Origin: Lactuca virosa
Lineage: Eukaryota > Streptophyta > Magnoliopsida > Asterales > Asteraceae
Length of the DNA: 64,000 nucleotides
Direction of reading: 5' to 3'
NCBI GenBank assembly: GCA_928212115.1
Contig: CAKMRJ010005634.1
Coordinates: forward strand, 122,522,602 to 122,586,601
The position numbers and the translations under genes are program-made. The notes below the pieces were generated by a model, which had not been told where the DNA came from, searched no databases, and was given only the letters and a program-made list of their open reading frames with translations. This document shows, in pieces, positions 24,644 to 34,560 of this stretch. Numbering within the stretch: the first letter of the stretch is position 1; each line of letters begins with the position of its first letter.

Positions 24644-25262
24644 TCAAATCAAATCACTAGAATTGAAAAATAAAATTCCTAAAGCATGAACATCAAACTT
24701 TGATTGAGGAAGGGGCTTCGTGAATGGGTCCGCCAAGTTTTGATATACTTTGTGAATACTTATTTCACCTCTTCCAACTTCATCTCGAATGTAGTTGAAT
24801 CTTCGGTTAATATGCCTAGTCTTCTAATGTTTTAGGGGTTCTTTGGCCAAAGCAATAGCCCCCTTATTGTTAGAAAATATCTTAGATCTCCAATGAATTT
24901 CTTCATCCAAGCAGCTTCCTTTGTCGCATCTGAAGCAACAATATACTCTGACACTATAGTGGACTGCACTAAAACACTATGCTTGGAACTCTTTCAAAAT
25001 ATTGCACCCTTATTATAATAAAGACATATCCTTATTGTGACTTGCAATCATCTCAATCTATTTGGAAATAAGCATCGGTGTAACACTTTACACTTAGTTC
25101 TTCTTCTACACCTCTATGGATGAGGAACATATTATTATTTCTCCATAAGTATTTCATAATGTTCTTCACAACCATCCATTGACTGCCTCCTGGATTTTTT
25201 GGTACTTGATCATCATTCTCAAAGCACACATTACATCAGGTCTATTACAATGCATGACATAC
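24644..25262 (-). pseudogene. RNase H end of the J copia polyprotein
   Basis: Minus-strand reading shows copia RNase H signatures in order: a CNRPDVMCAL stretch after the reverse transcriptase, YTDAYFQID, an E-containing region around the leucine-rich helix, then RRFNYIRDEV-like, GEISIHKVYQ and LADPFTKPL, ending at a TGA at 24644-24646. RNase H removes the RNA strand during cDNA synthesis. Several in-frame stops and frame changes (for example near 24980 and 25150) make it non-functional. It abuts element A at the TSD CATAC. Confidence 0.82.
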
Positions 25263-25924
25263 TTTTGGTACTTTGACATGTCAACAAGAAACGCATAGCC
25301 CAACTCCAAAAGGATGGAGTGTTGGAGTCATTTGACTTAAAGTCGCATGACACATGTGAATCTTGCTTGCTTGGAAAGATGACCAAGTCACCCATCACTG
25401 GTACTTGTGAAAGGGGTGAGGGTTTGTTGGATCTCATACACACCGATGTGTGTAGGCCCTTCAGATCTGCCACAAGGGATGTTAACCGCTTCTATTTGAC
25501 TTTTACTGATGATTATAGTAGATATGGGTATATTCACTTAATCAAGCATAAGTCAGAAACCTTTGAAAAGTTCAAGGAGTTTAAACAAGAAGTGGAGAAT
25601 CAGCTGGGAAGGAAGATAAAGATGCTCTGATATGATCGAGGTGGTGAGTATCTTAGTATCGACTTTCACGACTATCTTAAGGGATGTGGAATTGTTTCAC
25701 AATTGACGCCACCTAGGACACCGCAGCTTAATGGTGTGGCTGAGAGGCGCAATCAAACCTTGTTGGACATGGTTCGTTCCATTATGAGTCGAGCTTCGTT
25801 ACCTATCTCATTTTGGGGGTATGCCTTAGAGACTGTCGCCCATATCCTTAATCTAGTCCCAACTAAAAAGGTTGCCAAAACACCTCAAGAAATGTGGACA
25901 GGGAAGGTTCCCTTGTTAGCACAT
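25263..25924 (+). pseudogene. Pre-integrase and integrase part of A
   Basis: The first residues (HVNKKRIAQLQKDG) and the following CESCLLGK form the HHCC-type zinc-binding end of the copia pre-integrase domain. The catalytic core follows: HTDVCRPF with the first Asp, DRGGEYLS with the second, and NGVAERRNQTLLD with the Glu. The frame is almost continuous over about 220 codons, with one TGA at 25628-25630 just before DRGGEYLS. Integrase joins element cDNA to host DNA. The frame is cut by S1 at 25924 and resumes at 28158. Confidence 0.88.
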
Positions 25925-28157
25925 TGAAAGACCCTCACTTTCGTTTTTCTGAAAGACCCAAACTTTCATACTTGACAATATAGTTACTCCAAAACATGCT
26001 ACATGCATATTTATAAAATAATATTTTACATTGATAAAGTGATTACAAAAGATTGGATACAAACCGACTATGTTTTAATATTTTACATAACTACCCAGGA
26101 TATTGTAATTTTATACATACATAAACCGAAGTACAAAAGTAATAGTAAAAACTATTCTACATCTTCCGACAGTATATAACCATACTGGTTACTTATCTCC
26201 TGTAATTGTTAAACAATGAGAGGGTAATCGGTGACGCTTAGTGAGTTCAATAATAGATACAATATAACGTTATGTCATATATATACTTCAATATGGCAGA
26301 AGCAAAGAGGAACAAGGAACAACAAGGGCATATGTGAATCATGTGACAAACTTTCCATATCAATCATTGATTTGATTTAAAGATATACAATCAATGAGAT
26401 ATAACAATTTTCAAAACTGATATACATCAATAAAGCTTCGGCCCAAATGGCACAGAAGACATACACTTTCTGATTAAACATTTTGGTAGATTTCAGGCTT
26501 TCACCCTGTCTAACCTTCTGCCAATACCATAGAATAGAAATCATTCTCTTACGGGGACATGTTCTACATGGCCAGAGGCTACATACCAGTACCAATGTGA
26601 ATCTAAGTCCTTTCACTGATCACATGGTCAAAGGTATTACTTTGCTATTAAAAATAGCTAATAAAAATAACATGGAAAAATAACCCGGAATAATAACACT
26701 GAAAAGCACATAGCACATATAATACATAACATACAATTTCTCCTATATATTAAACTCACATTGAAATAACCGGGGGTTAAAATAGTAATTTGAGCAGCAT
26801 TTCGGCTCTAAATATGACTTTCTTCGTTGAAAACCGGAAGATTTATTGAAAACCGGGCTCTGCAAAGGTAGAGCTTCAAACCGAAAAGATAAATTTCTCG
26901 GGGTCTCCGGGCACTTCGGAATGTATTTCGGGCTTTAAAAATGATACTGGGGCTTCGGGGGAAGTCAAAATAGTGAAAATATTGATTTAGGGTGAAAAAG
27001 TGGCAAAATCTTCAAAATACCCGGGAAGGCTCGGAGCATTCTATTTATAGGGTGCGAAGATGCGAGGGTCGGCCGAGAAGGGAGAGTCAGCGAGGGCAGG
27101 TGGTAGCAGCAGCAAAGGCCACGCGGCTCATGCGAAGCTCGTACACGCGAAGGGCACGCGTCGCTCCGCGGTTGGTCCAACGCCTCGGATGCGAGGAGTC
27201 ACTGTACACGCGTCGGCTGCTGCTTCGGCTGAGTCATCGGCGTCGGACACGACGCTTTCAGCATCGGACACGGGTCGAGTTCCGGACAGGGGTGACGTGG
27301 CCGAACACCAGCCAACCGATATTCTCAGATTTTGTGCCCAAACCTTCTAAAATCCATAACTTTCGCATACGGGCTCCATTTTTGACGTTCTTTATATGCA
27401 CGCGTAGGCAGGAATATATTCTACAACTTTCGTTTAGACTCCGTCAGCTAATTTTGAGTTTATTTTTAATATTATTATTTTTAATAGACCGGGACTAGTA
27501 AATCCGTTAAAAATTCATAACTTCTTCATCCGACATCCGTTTTCGTCTGTCTTTTTACTGTTGTACTACTAATGCCGAGATCTTCAATTCTTGTTTAGGT
27601 TGTTTCAGCTAAATATCGCTCGATCTTTATTTCGAGTTTTTAGCTGTCTACCGCTATTCTGAAATTTAGAAAAATCATAACTTCCTCATACGAAGTCAGA
27701 TTCAAACGTTTATTATATGAAAGTTCATTATTTTTACGAGTTCTACAACTTTCATTTAGATCACTAAAGCTAAAAAGTAGTTTATTGAAAACTCACTTTT
27801 TACGTGAAATAGTGTTTGTCGGTTTTATCGCGGATCTTCGATTGGTCATAACTTCTTCGTTATAACTCGGATTTCGACGAGGTTTTCGCCTAAATATTTC
27901 TAACGAGATTCTTTACAACTTTAAATAATAAAATTTTACTTATTTCAAGTTTCATATTTTCGCTAAATTTCACTATTTGGCTTTTAATTGGAATCTCATA
28001 AGACTTCCAATATTTTATGAGTGATTCTAAACATAGTTTTACTTCATTTCTAGTAAAAACTATCTGTTAGAACTCAACACTCAATATTACATGATATTTC
28101 ATAATATTATTCACTTTTAATAATTACATAACACGATAACAGAACGTGTATGTTACA
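25925..28157 (-). mobile_element. Solo LTR S1, gypsy-type, 2.2 kb
   Basis: TG...CA ends (TGAAAGACCC to TATGTTACA on the plus strand) are flanked by CACAT at 25920-25924 and 28158-28162, and the copia frame continues across the insertion. Read on the minus strand it starts TGTAACATACACG and has a TATA-like CTATAAATAG at 27041-27050. Between 27350 and 27880 a CATAACTTCNTC motif recurs four times, about 160 bp apart. A GC-rich patch at 27050-27300 gives a 168-codon open frame that I regard as incidental. A single LTR with a TSD and no interior indicates LTR-LTR recombination. Confidence 0.88.
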
Positions 28158-28406
28158 CACATATCAAGGTTTGGGGTTGCGAGGCTTTCGTAAGACGAGA
28201 GACTCACGACAAGCTCGAACCTCGTAGTGAGCGTTGTATTTGCATTGGCTACCCACAGAAGTCCTTTGGATATCTCTTCTATATACTGAATGACAATGTT
28301 GTCTTCGTTGCGAGGAGAGGGGTTTTTCGTGAAATAGAACTCATATGCCAAGAGGACAGTGGGAAGCAAATTGATCTTGAAGAGATTCAAGAGTTAAGTG
28401 ATGAAG
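28158..28406 (+). pseudogene. C-terminal integrase/linker part of A
   Basis: Continuation of the A polyprotein: HIKVWGCEAFVRR, then PRSERCICIGYPQKSFGY, then VVFVARRGVF and ending ...DLEEIQELSDE. This is the conserved segment that links integrase and reverse transcriptase in copia elements. It is open throughout and bounded by the TSDs of S1 on the left and S2 on the right. Confidence 0.87.
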
Positions 28407-28782
28407 TGTAACATCCAAAAATTCAAGCCAATTTAAACTTTTAAAACATTTCCAAAACCATTAACCATTACCAAAACTTGTTTTCAAAATGTATCATACC
28501 AGAGTATCCCAGAAACAAAGTCATAAAATGTGAGGAGCTGTACAATCACGCCTTTGTCAGCATAACCATGTCAGCAATCACGCCTTTGTCACGCCTTTGT
28601 CAGAAACAAAGTCATAAAATGTATCATACCAGAGTATCCCAGAAACATTTCCAAAACCATTAGTGAGTTACCCCCAAAATACCGATACACATACAGTCCA
28701 CATAGCCATGTCAGCAACATCATAACATAACAACCTGAACAGCATGCAATGGGTCCACAGTTTTACAAGCTGGATTACCCCT

Positions 28783-29083
28783 GGGCCCTCAGTACGAGTC
28801 TGGAATGCCTACCGGGCCCTCAGCTCGTATCTGGAATACCATCAAGCCCTCAGTACGAGTCTGGAATGCCTACCGGGCCCTCAGCTCGTATCTGGAATAC
28901 CATCGAGCCCTCAGTACGAGTCTGGAATACCATCGGGCCCTCAGCTCGTATCTGGAATGCTCCCGAGTCCTCACTATGAGTCTGGAATGCCTATCGGGCC
29001 CTCAGCTCATATCTGGAATACTCCCGAGTCCTCAGTATGAGTCTGGAATGCCTATCGGGCCCTCAGCTCATATCTGGAATACT
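28783..29083. repeat. Tandem array of 29/58-bp units in S2
   Basis: Half-units alternate: one has ..TACGAGTCTGGAAT.., the next ..CTCGTATCTGGAAT... The TACGAG and CTCGTA of neighbouring half-units are exactly complementary. In the last copies they have become TATGAG and CTCATA, so pairing is kept. About ten half-units are present. Confidence 0.9.
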
Positions 29084-30199
29084 CTAGGGTTTGTTGGCTA
29101 CCGCACGGAGCAGTACAACCTCAACCCATCCCACCTAAGATATCAACATATAACATAACTACTGAGCATGCAATAATCATATAACATCACAGGTAGTCCT
29201 ACAGATCTACCTAACTAGCATAACCACTAGCATGCAACACTAACTCATACTCAACATCTAACACTGCTAGGATAACATATCCAATGGGTCGGCCTTGGTG
29301 CCTTAGACCCTTTAGTATAGTGAGGATAACTCACCTGACACTGCTGAAGTCCCGCAGGTAAAGCTCCAGCTGCTGGTTGACAGATTCCCGAACTGTCAAC
29401 ATCAAACAATACCCAATTAATAATTGGGTTCCAAGCCCAAGGTCCAACCCACACCACAAAAGCCCAAAAGTAAAATAATGGGCCAAAGCCCAACATATGG
29501 CCCAATTTTCCAAATTGGGCCCGGACCTCTACATGGTCTTTTCTTAAGGCCCAATATCACATAATCATAAAGGCCCAATTATGGCCCATCTACGGCCCAA
29601 TTTTCCAAATTGGGCCCAAGACTCTCACATGGGCCTTATCCTAAAGCCCATACAATTATTTAGTCCATTTACTTATTCTTGGAAAGCCCATTAATAGTCC
29701 AATCACCAAAGCCCAATAGAAAGGCCCAGCACAAAGTCCAAGTGACATTAGGGTTTCACATAAAATGACAATTAGGGTTAAGTGTTTCTCACTTAACCCA
29801 TTAAGGACTTAATCCATTAAGTCCCTCACTTTACTACATAAGTCATATGGTGTGATTGGGCTTAATACACAATTCCATTCCAATGGCCCAAACGTGGGTC
29901 CCGATAAGTCCAAGCCCAAAATCCCAAAATTAGGGTTTTATTGGCATTAGGGTTTTCCAAACCCTAATTAGGTTTTCCAACCAAATACTAGCCCATTTAT
30001 CAATTTGTTGGGCTTTTAGGTCAATTAGGGCTTTATTGGGCCAATTAGGGTCCATTAGACCCATTAGGGTTTTTACTAAGCCCATTAGGCTTCATTAGGC
30101 CCATTAGGGCTTACAAGGCCCATTAGGGTTTCAAGCACCCCGAACGAATCAAACTCAACGACGCAAGCACACCGCCACCCGACACGGCGGCCGGTGGCG

Positions 30200-30400
30200 G
30201 CAGGAGGCGGCAGCCACCACCCTAAGGTGGTGGTTTTCAATTTCTTTATTCCATTTGTTTTTACAATTTACAATGAAATCACAAATAAACACACACACTA
30301 CACTAATTAAACACACACAACCACCTTAAGGTGGCCAACGGCGGTAGATGGTGGCAGTAGCGGCGGTTTGCAATGATAGCCACCACCTCACGGTGGTGGC
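30200..30400. repeat. Three CCACC/GGTGG hairpins in S2
   Basis: CCACCACC-ctaa-GGTGGTGG at about 30214-30233, the perfect palindrome CCACCTTAAGGTGG at 30321-30334 and GCCACCACC-tcac-GGTGGTGGC at 30379-30400 lie within 190 bp. They are the GC-rich counterpart of the palindromic words seen in other elements of the window. Confidence 0.8.
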
Positions 30401-31351
30401 GATGCTTTCTCTTGGTCCCCCCGCCCAGCGTACACGTCAATAACACTGTAGAACACACACATACTTGCGTCTTCCTACGCCCCGTGCACCCAACAACGTC
30501 CCCGGGGGTACGGGTGTTGACCGGAGTAGCGGAATATAGGTTCTGTGAGCGGCGGCGACTGTGTGACGACGAATGGCGGGCACCGGCAGCGGCTAACGAC
30601 AGCACTGACGACGCATCAGTAGGAAAGATGCGGAGAGGGAAGAGGCTCGAACGATCTCCAACCGAACATAGTCACCGATGGCGCGGCTTCGCTTTTCCGA
30701 TCTACCGATTGGCGTGACATTGTCTTGAGGTTGTCGCCTTTGTTGACAGCGGGTGCGACGACGGAGTGCTCGTCGGTTCGCAATGCAGCAACAGTGGCGA
30801 GGAGACCGGCGGCAATGACCGGTGACCAGTCTAACACGCAACGACGACAGAAACTCCCACCACTCTGTTTCCCGACGGTAGGATGAACGCGAGGTGGTGG
30901 TGGTTGGAAGTTGGGAGGTGACGGCTGCTAGAGGAGGGAGGCATAAGGGTGGCGGCTGATGTGTGCATTAGGGTTAGGGTTTAGAGGTGGTGCACGACTA
31001 TATACCCGCTCCATGCATCTTATAACGAAAGTGGCATAACTGGTCCCTCCCATTCCCAACTCTTCAAACAAGTCCAATATTACGTTTTTATACCCTGCCT
31101 TCTGAATCCTTTACAAACTGAATCCAAAACTTACCTTTTAAGCCCTGATCCCATAAATTTCTTTCATAATAGATCCCTAAACTACCAATACACCCTTAAG
31201 CCTTCAAATCTTTTCATTTGGCTTCCCGAAACCAACACCCCACTAATTATTATTTGATTTTGGGCTTTAATACTATAAAATAATAATAAAAATTACTTCT
31301 CGGGGCTCCTGATTTATTATTTAATTACTCTACTTAAAACGGGATGTTGCA

Positions 31352-32249
31352 TGAAGGAACTTCAAACATTAGCTCTCAACCTGAGGAGGAAAATCCTGTT
31401 GAACCAATTGACGAGTTCTTGCCTCTGAGGCGTTCCAGCAGAGTTAGAATGGCACCTGAGTTTTCTGGTTTCCATATTACTACAGATGGTGATACATTTA
31501 CCAGTGATAGTACACTGGTAAAGTTGGATGAACCTAACAACTACAAGGAAGTCATGGCAGGCCCCAGTCTAAAAAATGGAAAGAGGCGACGGACAACGAG
31601 ATTCAGTCCATGTATGACAATCAAGTTTGGAACTTGGTTGACAATATACCAGGTCGTAAGACGGTCGGGTGCAAATGGATCTTCAAGAAAAAGACCGACA
31701 TGGATGGGAAAGTACACACATATAAGGCGCGATTGGTTGCGAAGGGCTTTACTCAAACTCCTGGAGTTGACTATGACGAGACCTTCTCACCAGTGGCCAA
31801 AATTAAATCTATAAGCGTTATGCTATCCATAGCTACATTTCATGATTATGAAATATGGAAAATGGATGTCAAAACCGCTTTCCTAAATGGGAAGTTGGCT
31901 GAAGATATTTACATGTGTCAGCCATAGGGTTTTGTCAATGCAAAGTATCCTAATAGAGTGTGTAAGCTTGAGAAATCCATTTATGGATTGAAATAAGCAT
32001 CTCGTAGATGGAATCTTTGTTTCGATGAGAAAGTCAAAGAGTTTGGTTTTTCGAGAAGCGAGGATGAGTCCTGCGTATATGTCAAAGCTAGTGGGAGTAT
32101 AGTTAGCTTTCTTGTATTGTATGTAGATGACATATTACTCATAGGAAACGACATTCCAACCTTGCAGGAGGTTAAGTCATGGCTTGGGAAGTGTTTTGCT
32201 ATGAAGGACCTTGGGGAAGCTGCTTACATTCTAGGGATAAGGATATTGA
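31352..32249 (+). pseudogene. Reverse transcriptase part of A, first piece
   Basis: Starts in the acidic linker (GTSNISSQPEEE, LRRSSRVRMAPEF). After a one-base deletion in an A-run near 31573 it shifts into the reverse transcriptase: WIFKKKTDMDG, YKARLVAKGFTQ, DYDETFSPVAK, MDVKTAFLNG and the catalytic YVDDILLIG at about 32119-32145. Nonsense codons stand at 31925-31927 (after DIYMCQP) and within YGLK-ASR at about 31994. The piece ends at the TSD ATTGA (32245-32249) where B is inserted and resumes at 39812. Confidence 0.9.
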
Positions 32250-33046
32250 TGTTGGAATAGTGTCCAATGTCATTAACTATTGGTCATATTTCTAATAATA
32301 GCAGGGTCCTTTTGGGTTGCCCTCAAGACCCAAATTGAGTAGAATAAATAAAGGAGAAATTGGTTTATTAATTATTATGGTTAATAATTAATTAGAAACT
32401 AATTGGAAATATATTTTGGAAATATATTATGGGAATTAATTAACAGTTTAATTAATTAAAGGGTTGAATGTTCATTAATCGATAGTTGGTTAATCAGGAA
32501 TGTTCCAGAACCTTATGGAATTAGGGTTGGATGAAAATCACTCCATCCCACATGGGAAAGGAGTGAAATTTCGTGGTTATGCCTCCATCCCACATGGGAA
32601 GGAGTACAAAAACCCTAGGAGGCATCCAAGGCTATAAATAGGGCCTTAGGGATTTCATACCTCCTTGCACCTTGGCTTGAAGTTTCGCCATCCCTTCTTC
32701 CTCCCCCTCTTAGGGACGATTTCTAACCCCTTTGGGTTTGTGAAATTGACCCTTCTCCTAGTTATTTTTATTCCACTCTTTGGTGTCATTGGGTGTGATA
32801 CCATTAGAGGGATTCTGGTTTGGGTCCTTTCATCCAAGCAACTTCATGGAGGTTCAAGATCTCAAGCATGGAGATCAAGGGCATCATAAGAGGTATGTTT
32901 TCTTACTTATGTTTTAGTTTTCTAGTGTTGATATAATTAGCATGAAGCCATAGATCCATAGGATGCATGTACACTTAGGTATATCGTTGTTTCGATTTTT
33001 CCGCTGCCTAGTTTTAGAGTGTATTTGATGCATAGAAAAACCAACA
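32250..33046 (+). repeat. 5' LTR of B
   Basis: Contains a TATA box TATAAATA at 32633-32640 preceded by two copies of CATCCCACATGGGAA in the presumed upstream promoter part, and ends AAAACCAACA. The homologous TATA box in the 3' LTR is at 39398-39405. The start of transcription should lie some 30 bases downstream of the TATA box. Confidence 0.95.
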
Positions 33047-33047
33047 G

Positions 33048-33060
33048 TGGTATCAGAGCC
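33048..33060 (+). promoter_or_regulatory. Primer-binding site of B
   Basis: TGGTATCAGAGCC, one base after the LTR; complementary to the 3' end of initiator tRNA-Met. Confidence 0.95.
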
Positions 33061-34560
33061 ATTGGTTCATGGTTATATTCACCCTAGATCCATGTTTTCT
33101 GTAAAACCTTGTTTGAAATTGAATGGTAGAAGGATTATTGAAAAATTCGTAATTGATAATACCTTAGTCGCAGCTCACGACGTGAGAGCTTAGAGCTCAC
33201 GACGTGAGCTCAGCAGAATTAGGGTTTTTCGGATTTTTGCCAATTTTCAAATATGAAGGCTTATTAAATATGGATAAATACCTAATTTGAATTGTTTAAA
33301 TCTGGAAAATAATTGGTAAATATTATTTAAATGTGTTTATTTAAATTTGAATATTTATTTGATGATTGATATATATTATTTAAATGTGTTTATTTAAATT
33401 TGAATATTTATGGATATATATTATTTAATCTTATTTTAAATTTGAATATTTATCTATTATTTAAATAGTGAATTTAAATATTTAATATTATTTATAAAAG
33501 AGATTTATAAATTTGAATATTACCCCCTCCTGATTTATTAATTGTTACATTGCGTCCTCGCAATTAATTAGAATTAATAATAGACAACTAAATTTAAAGA
33601 GTTTTAAATTTACCCCTTATATTTTATATATATTAGAATTGTGTCTACTATATGTATAAGAAAGTTACAACATGCGCCTTCGTATGTTTTAAACATTGAC
33701 ATTGTCAGTCTTACCTCGACTAGGCTCACCCGTTCTAATGTAGGGGTTTAAGGAGGTCTCTTTGATTCCTAATGAGGTCGGTTTTTAATATGCTTCGCGC
33801 TTACCACCCTCACCGCCCTATTGCATTTTGTGAATGGAGTTACCGAAAGGGTTTGATAGTGATAATGGTCAATCTGAAAGTATTATAAATACAAGTATAA
33901 AACAAAATCTCGTTTTATTAATAGAATGTGAGTTTATATAATTCCATGAAAATTGCACATTCTCTTTATATCTATTGGTGGAGCTCGTGTGGTGAACCGG
34001 CACATCAATCTAGGATATAGTTGAGAATGATATGGAACTCGCGAATCTCAAGCGTAACTTGAGCCGGGGACCATGCGATTTTGTATGGTTAATTCTCAAT
34101 CTATTTAATGTGAATTTTATGTTATCCATAAAAGTTGCACATTCTCTTTATAACTTGTTGATGGAGCTCGCGTGGTTAACCGGCGCGTCAATTGGAGAGT
34201 ATAAGTAGAGAATGATGTGGAACTCGCGAATCTCAAGCGTAACTTGAGCCGGGGACCATGCGGTTTTGTATGGTCGATTCACCATCTGTTCAATGATCCG
34301 CGGCGACCCCGTCATTGAATTTGAGATGAACATAATTCGAGATTAACATGCCATTGATAGTCAATGAATCTCAAAGATCTAGGAATTTCGTGGTGATCGA
34401 AATTGGCAAAGGGCTTTGCCTACCTAAATAACTTTATGGTGTGTTTACGGCATCCCTTTACACATCATGGAGCCAAATATGGATCCTAGCCTTATAAAAT
34501 AATTTTATTTAGGGTGATTATTTTCTAAGGATAAGTAAAACAAACTATAATGGAATTTGT
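33061..34560 (+). other. Leader of B with repeated hairpins
   Basis: About 1.5 kb between PBS and the gag relic. In order: the palindromes GCTCACGACGTGAG (33173-33186) and GAGCTCACGACGTGAGCTC (33193-33211); a roughly 180-bp duplication starting near 33955 and 34136, each copy with a GGAGCTCG-GTGG-AACCGGC hairpin (33974-34009 and 34158-34191); and two hairpins with a CGGC(A/G)(T/A)CCC loop, at 34289-34319 (TTCAATGA/TCATTGAA) and 34437-34467 (TGGTGTGT/ACACATCA). Element C has the same series with different arms. A role in RNA packaging or dimerisation is plausible for this position but not shown. Confidence 0.8.

Larger units (their letters stand above)
28407..31351 (-). mobile_element. Solo LTR S2, gypsy-type, 2.9 kb
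   Basis: Ends TGTAACATCC and GGGATGTTGCA are flanked by TGAAG at 28402-28406 and 31352-31356. The orientation is inferred as minus, because the block at 29285-29340 (GGGTCGGCCTTGGTGCC ... CTCACC) is the reverse complement of 54593-54650 in the plus-strand LTR H. It also contains a tandem hairpin array (28783-29083), a long GGCCCAATTAGGGTT-rich stretch (29400-30130) and a CpG-rich patch with CCACC/GGTGG hairpins (30130-30960). Several short open frames in the GC-rich patch are not supported as genes. Confidence 0.88.

Noticed and set aside
26992..27498. 168-codon plus-strand open frame, Arg-rich
   Set aside because: Lies on the antisense strand of solo LTR S1 in its CpG-rich patch; no domain, and an overlapping second frame is also open, as expected from base composition.
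28744..29158. Three overlapping repetitive frames that look like a repeat protein
   Set aside because: The 29/58-bp array is not a multiple of three in a way that preserves one frame and is explained as an LTR tandem repeat.
29390..30130. Telomere-like AGGGTTT and TTAGGG words
   Set aside because: They occur as GGCCCATTAGGGTT phrases mixed with GCCCAA words inside LTR S2, not as an uninterrupted telomere repeat.
30303..30841. Several overlapping 70-115 codon frames on both strands
   Set aside because: They sit in the GC-rich part of LTR S2 with CCACC/GGTGG repeats; no recognisable protein and no conserved start.
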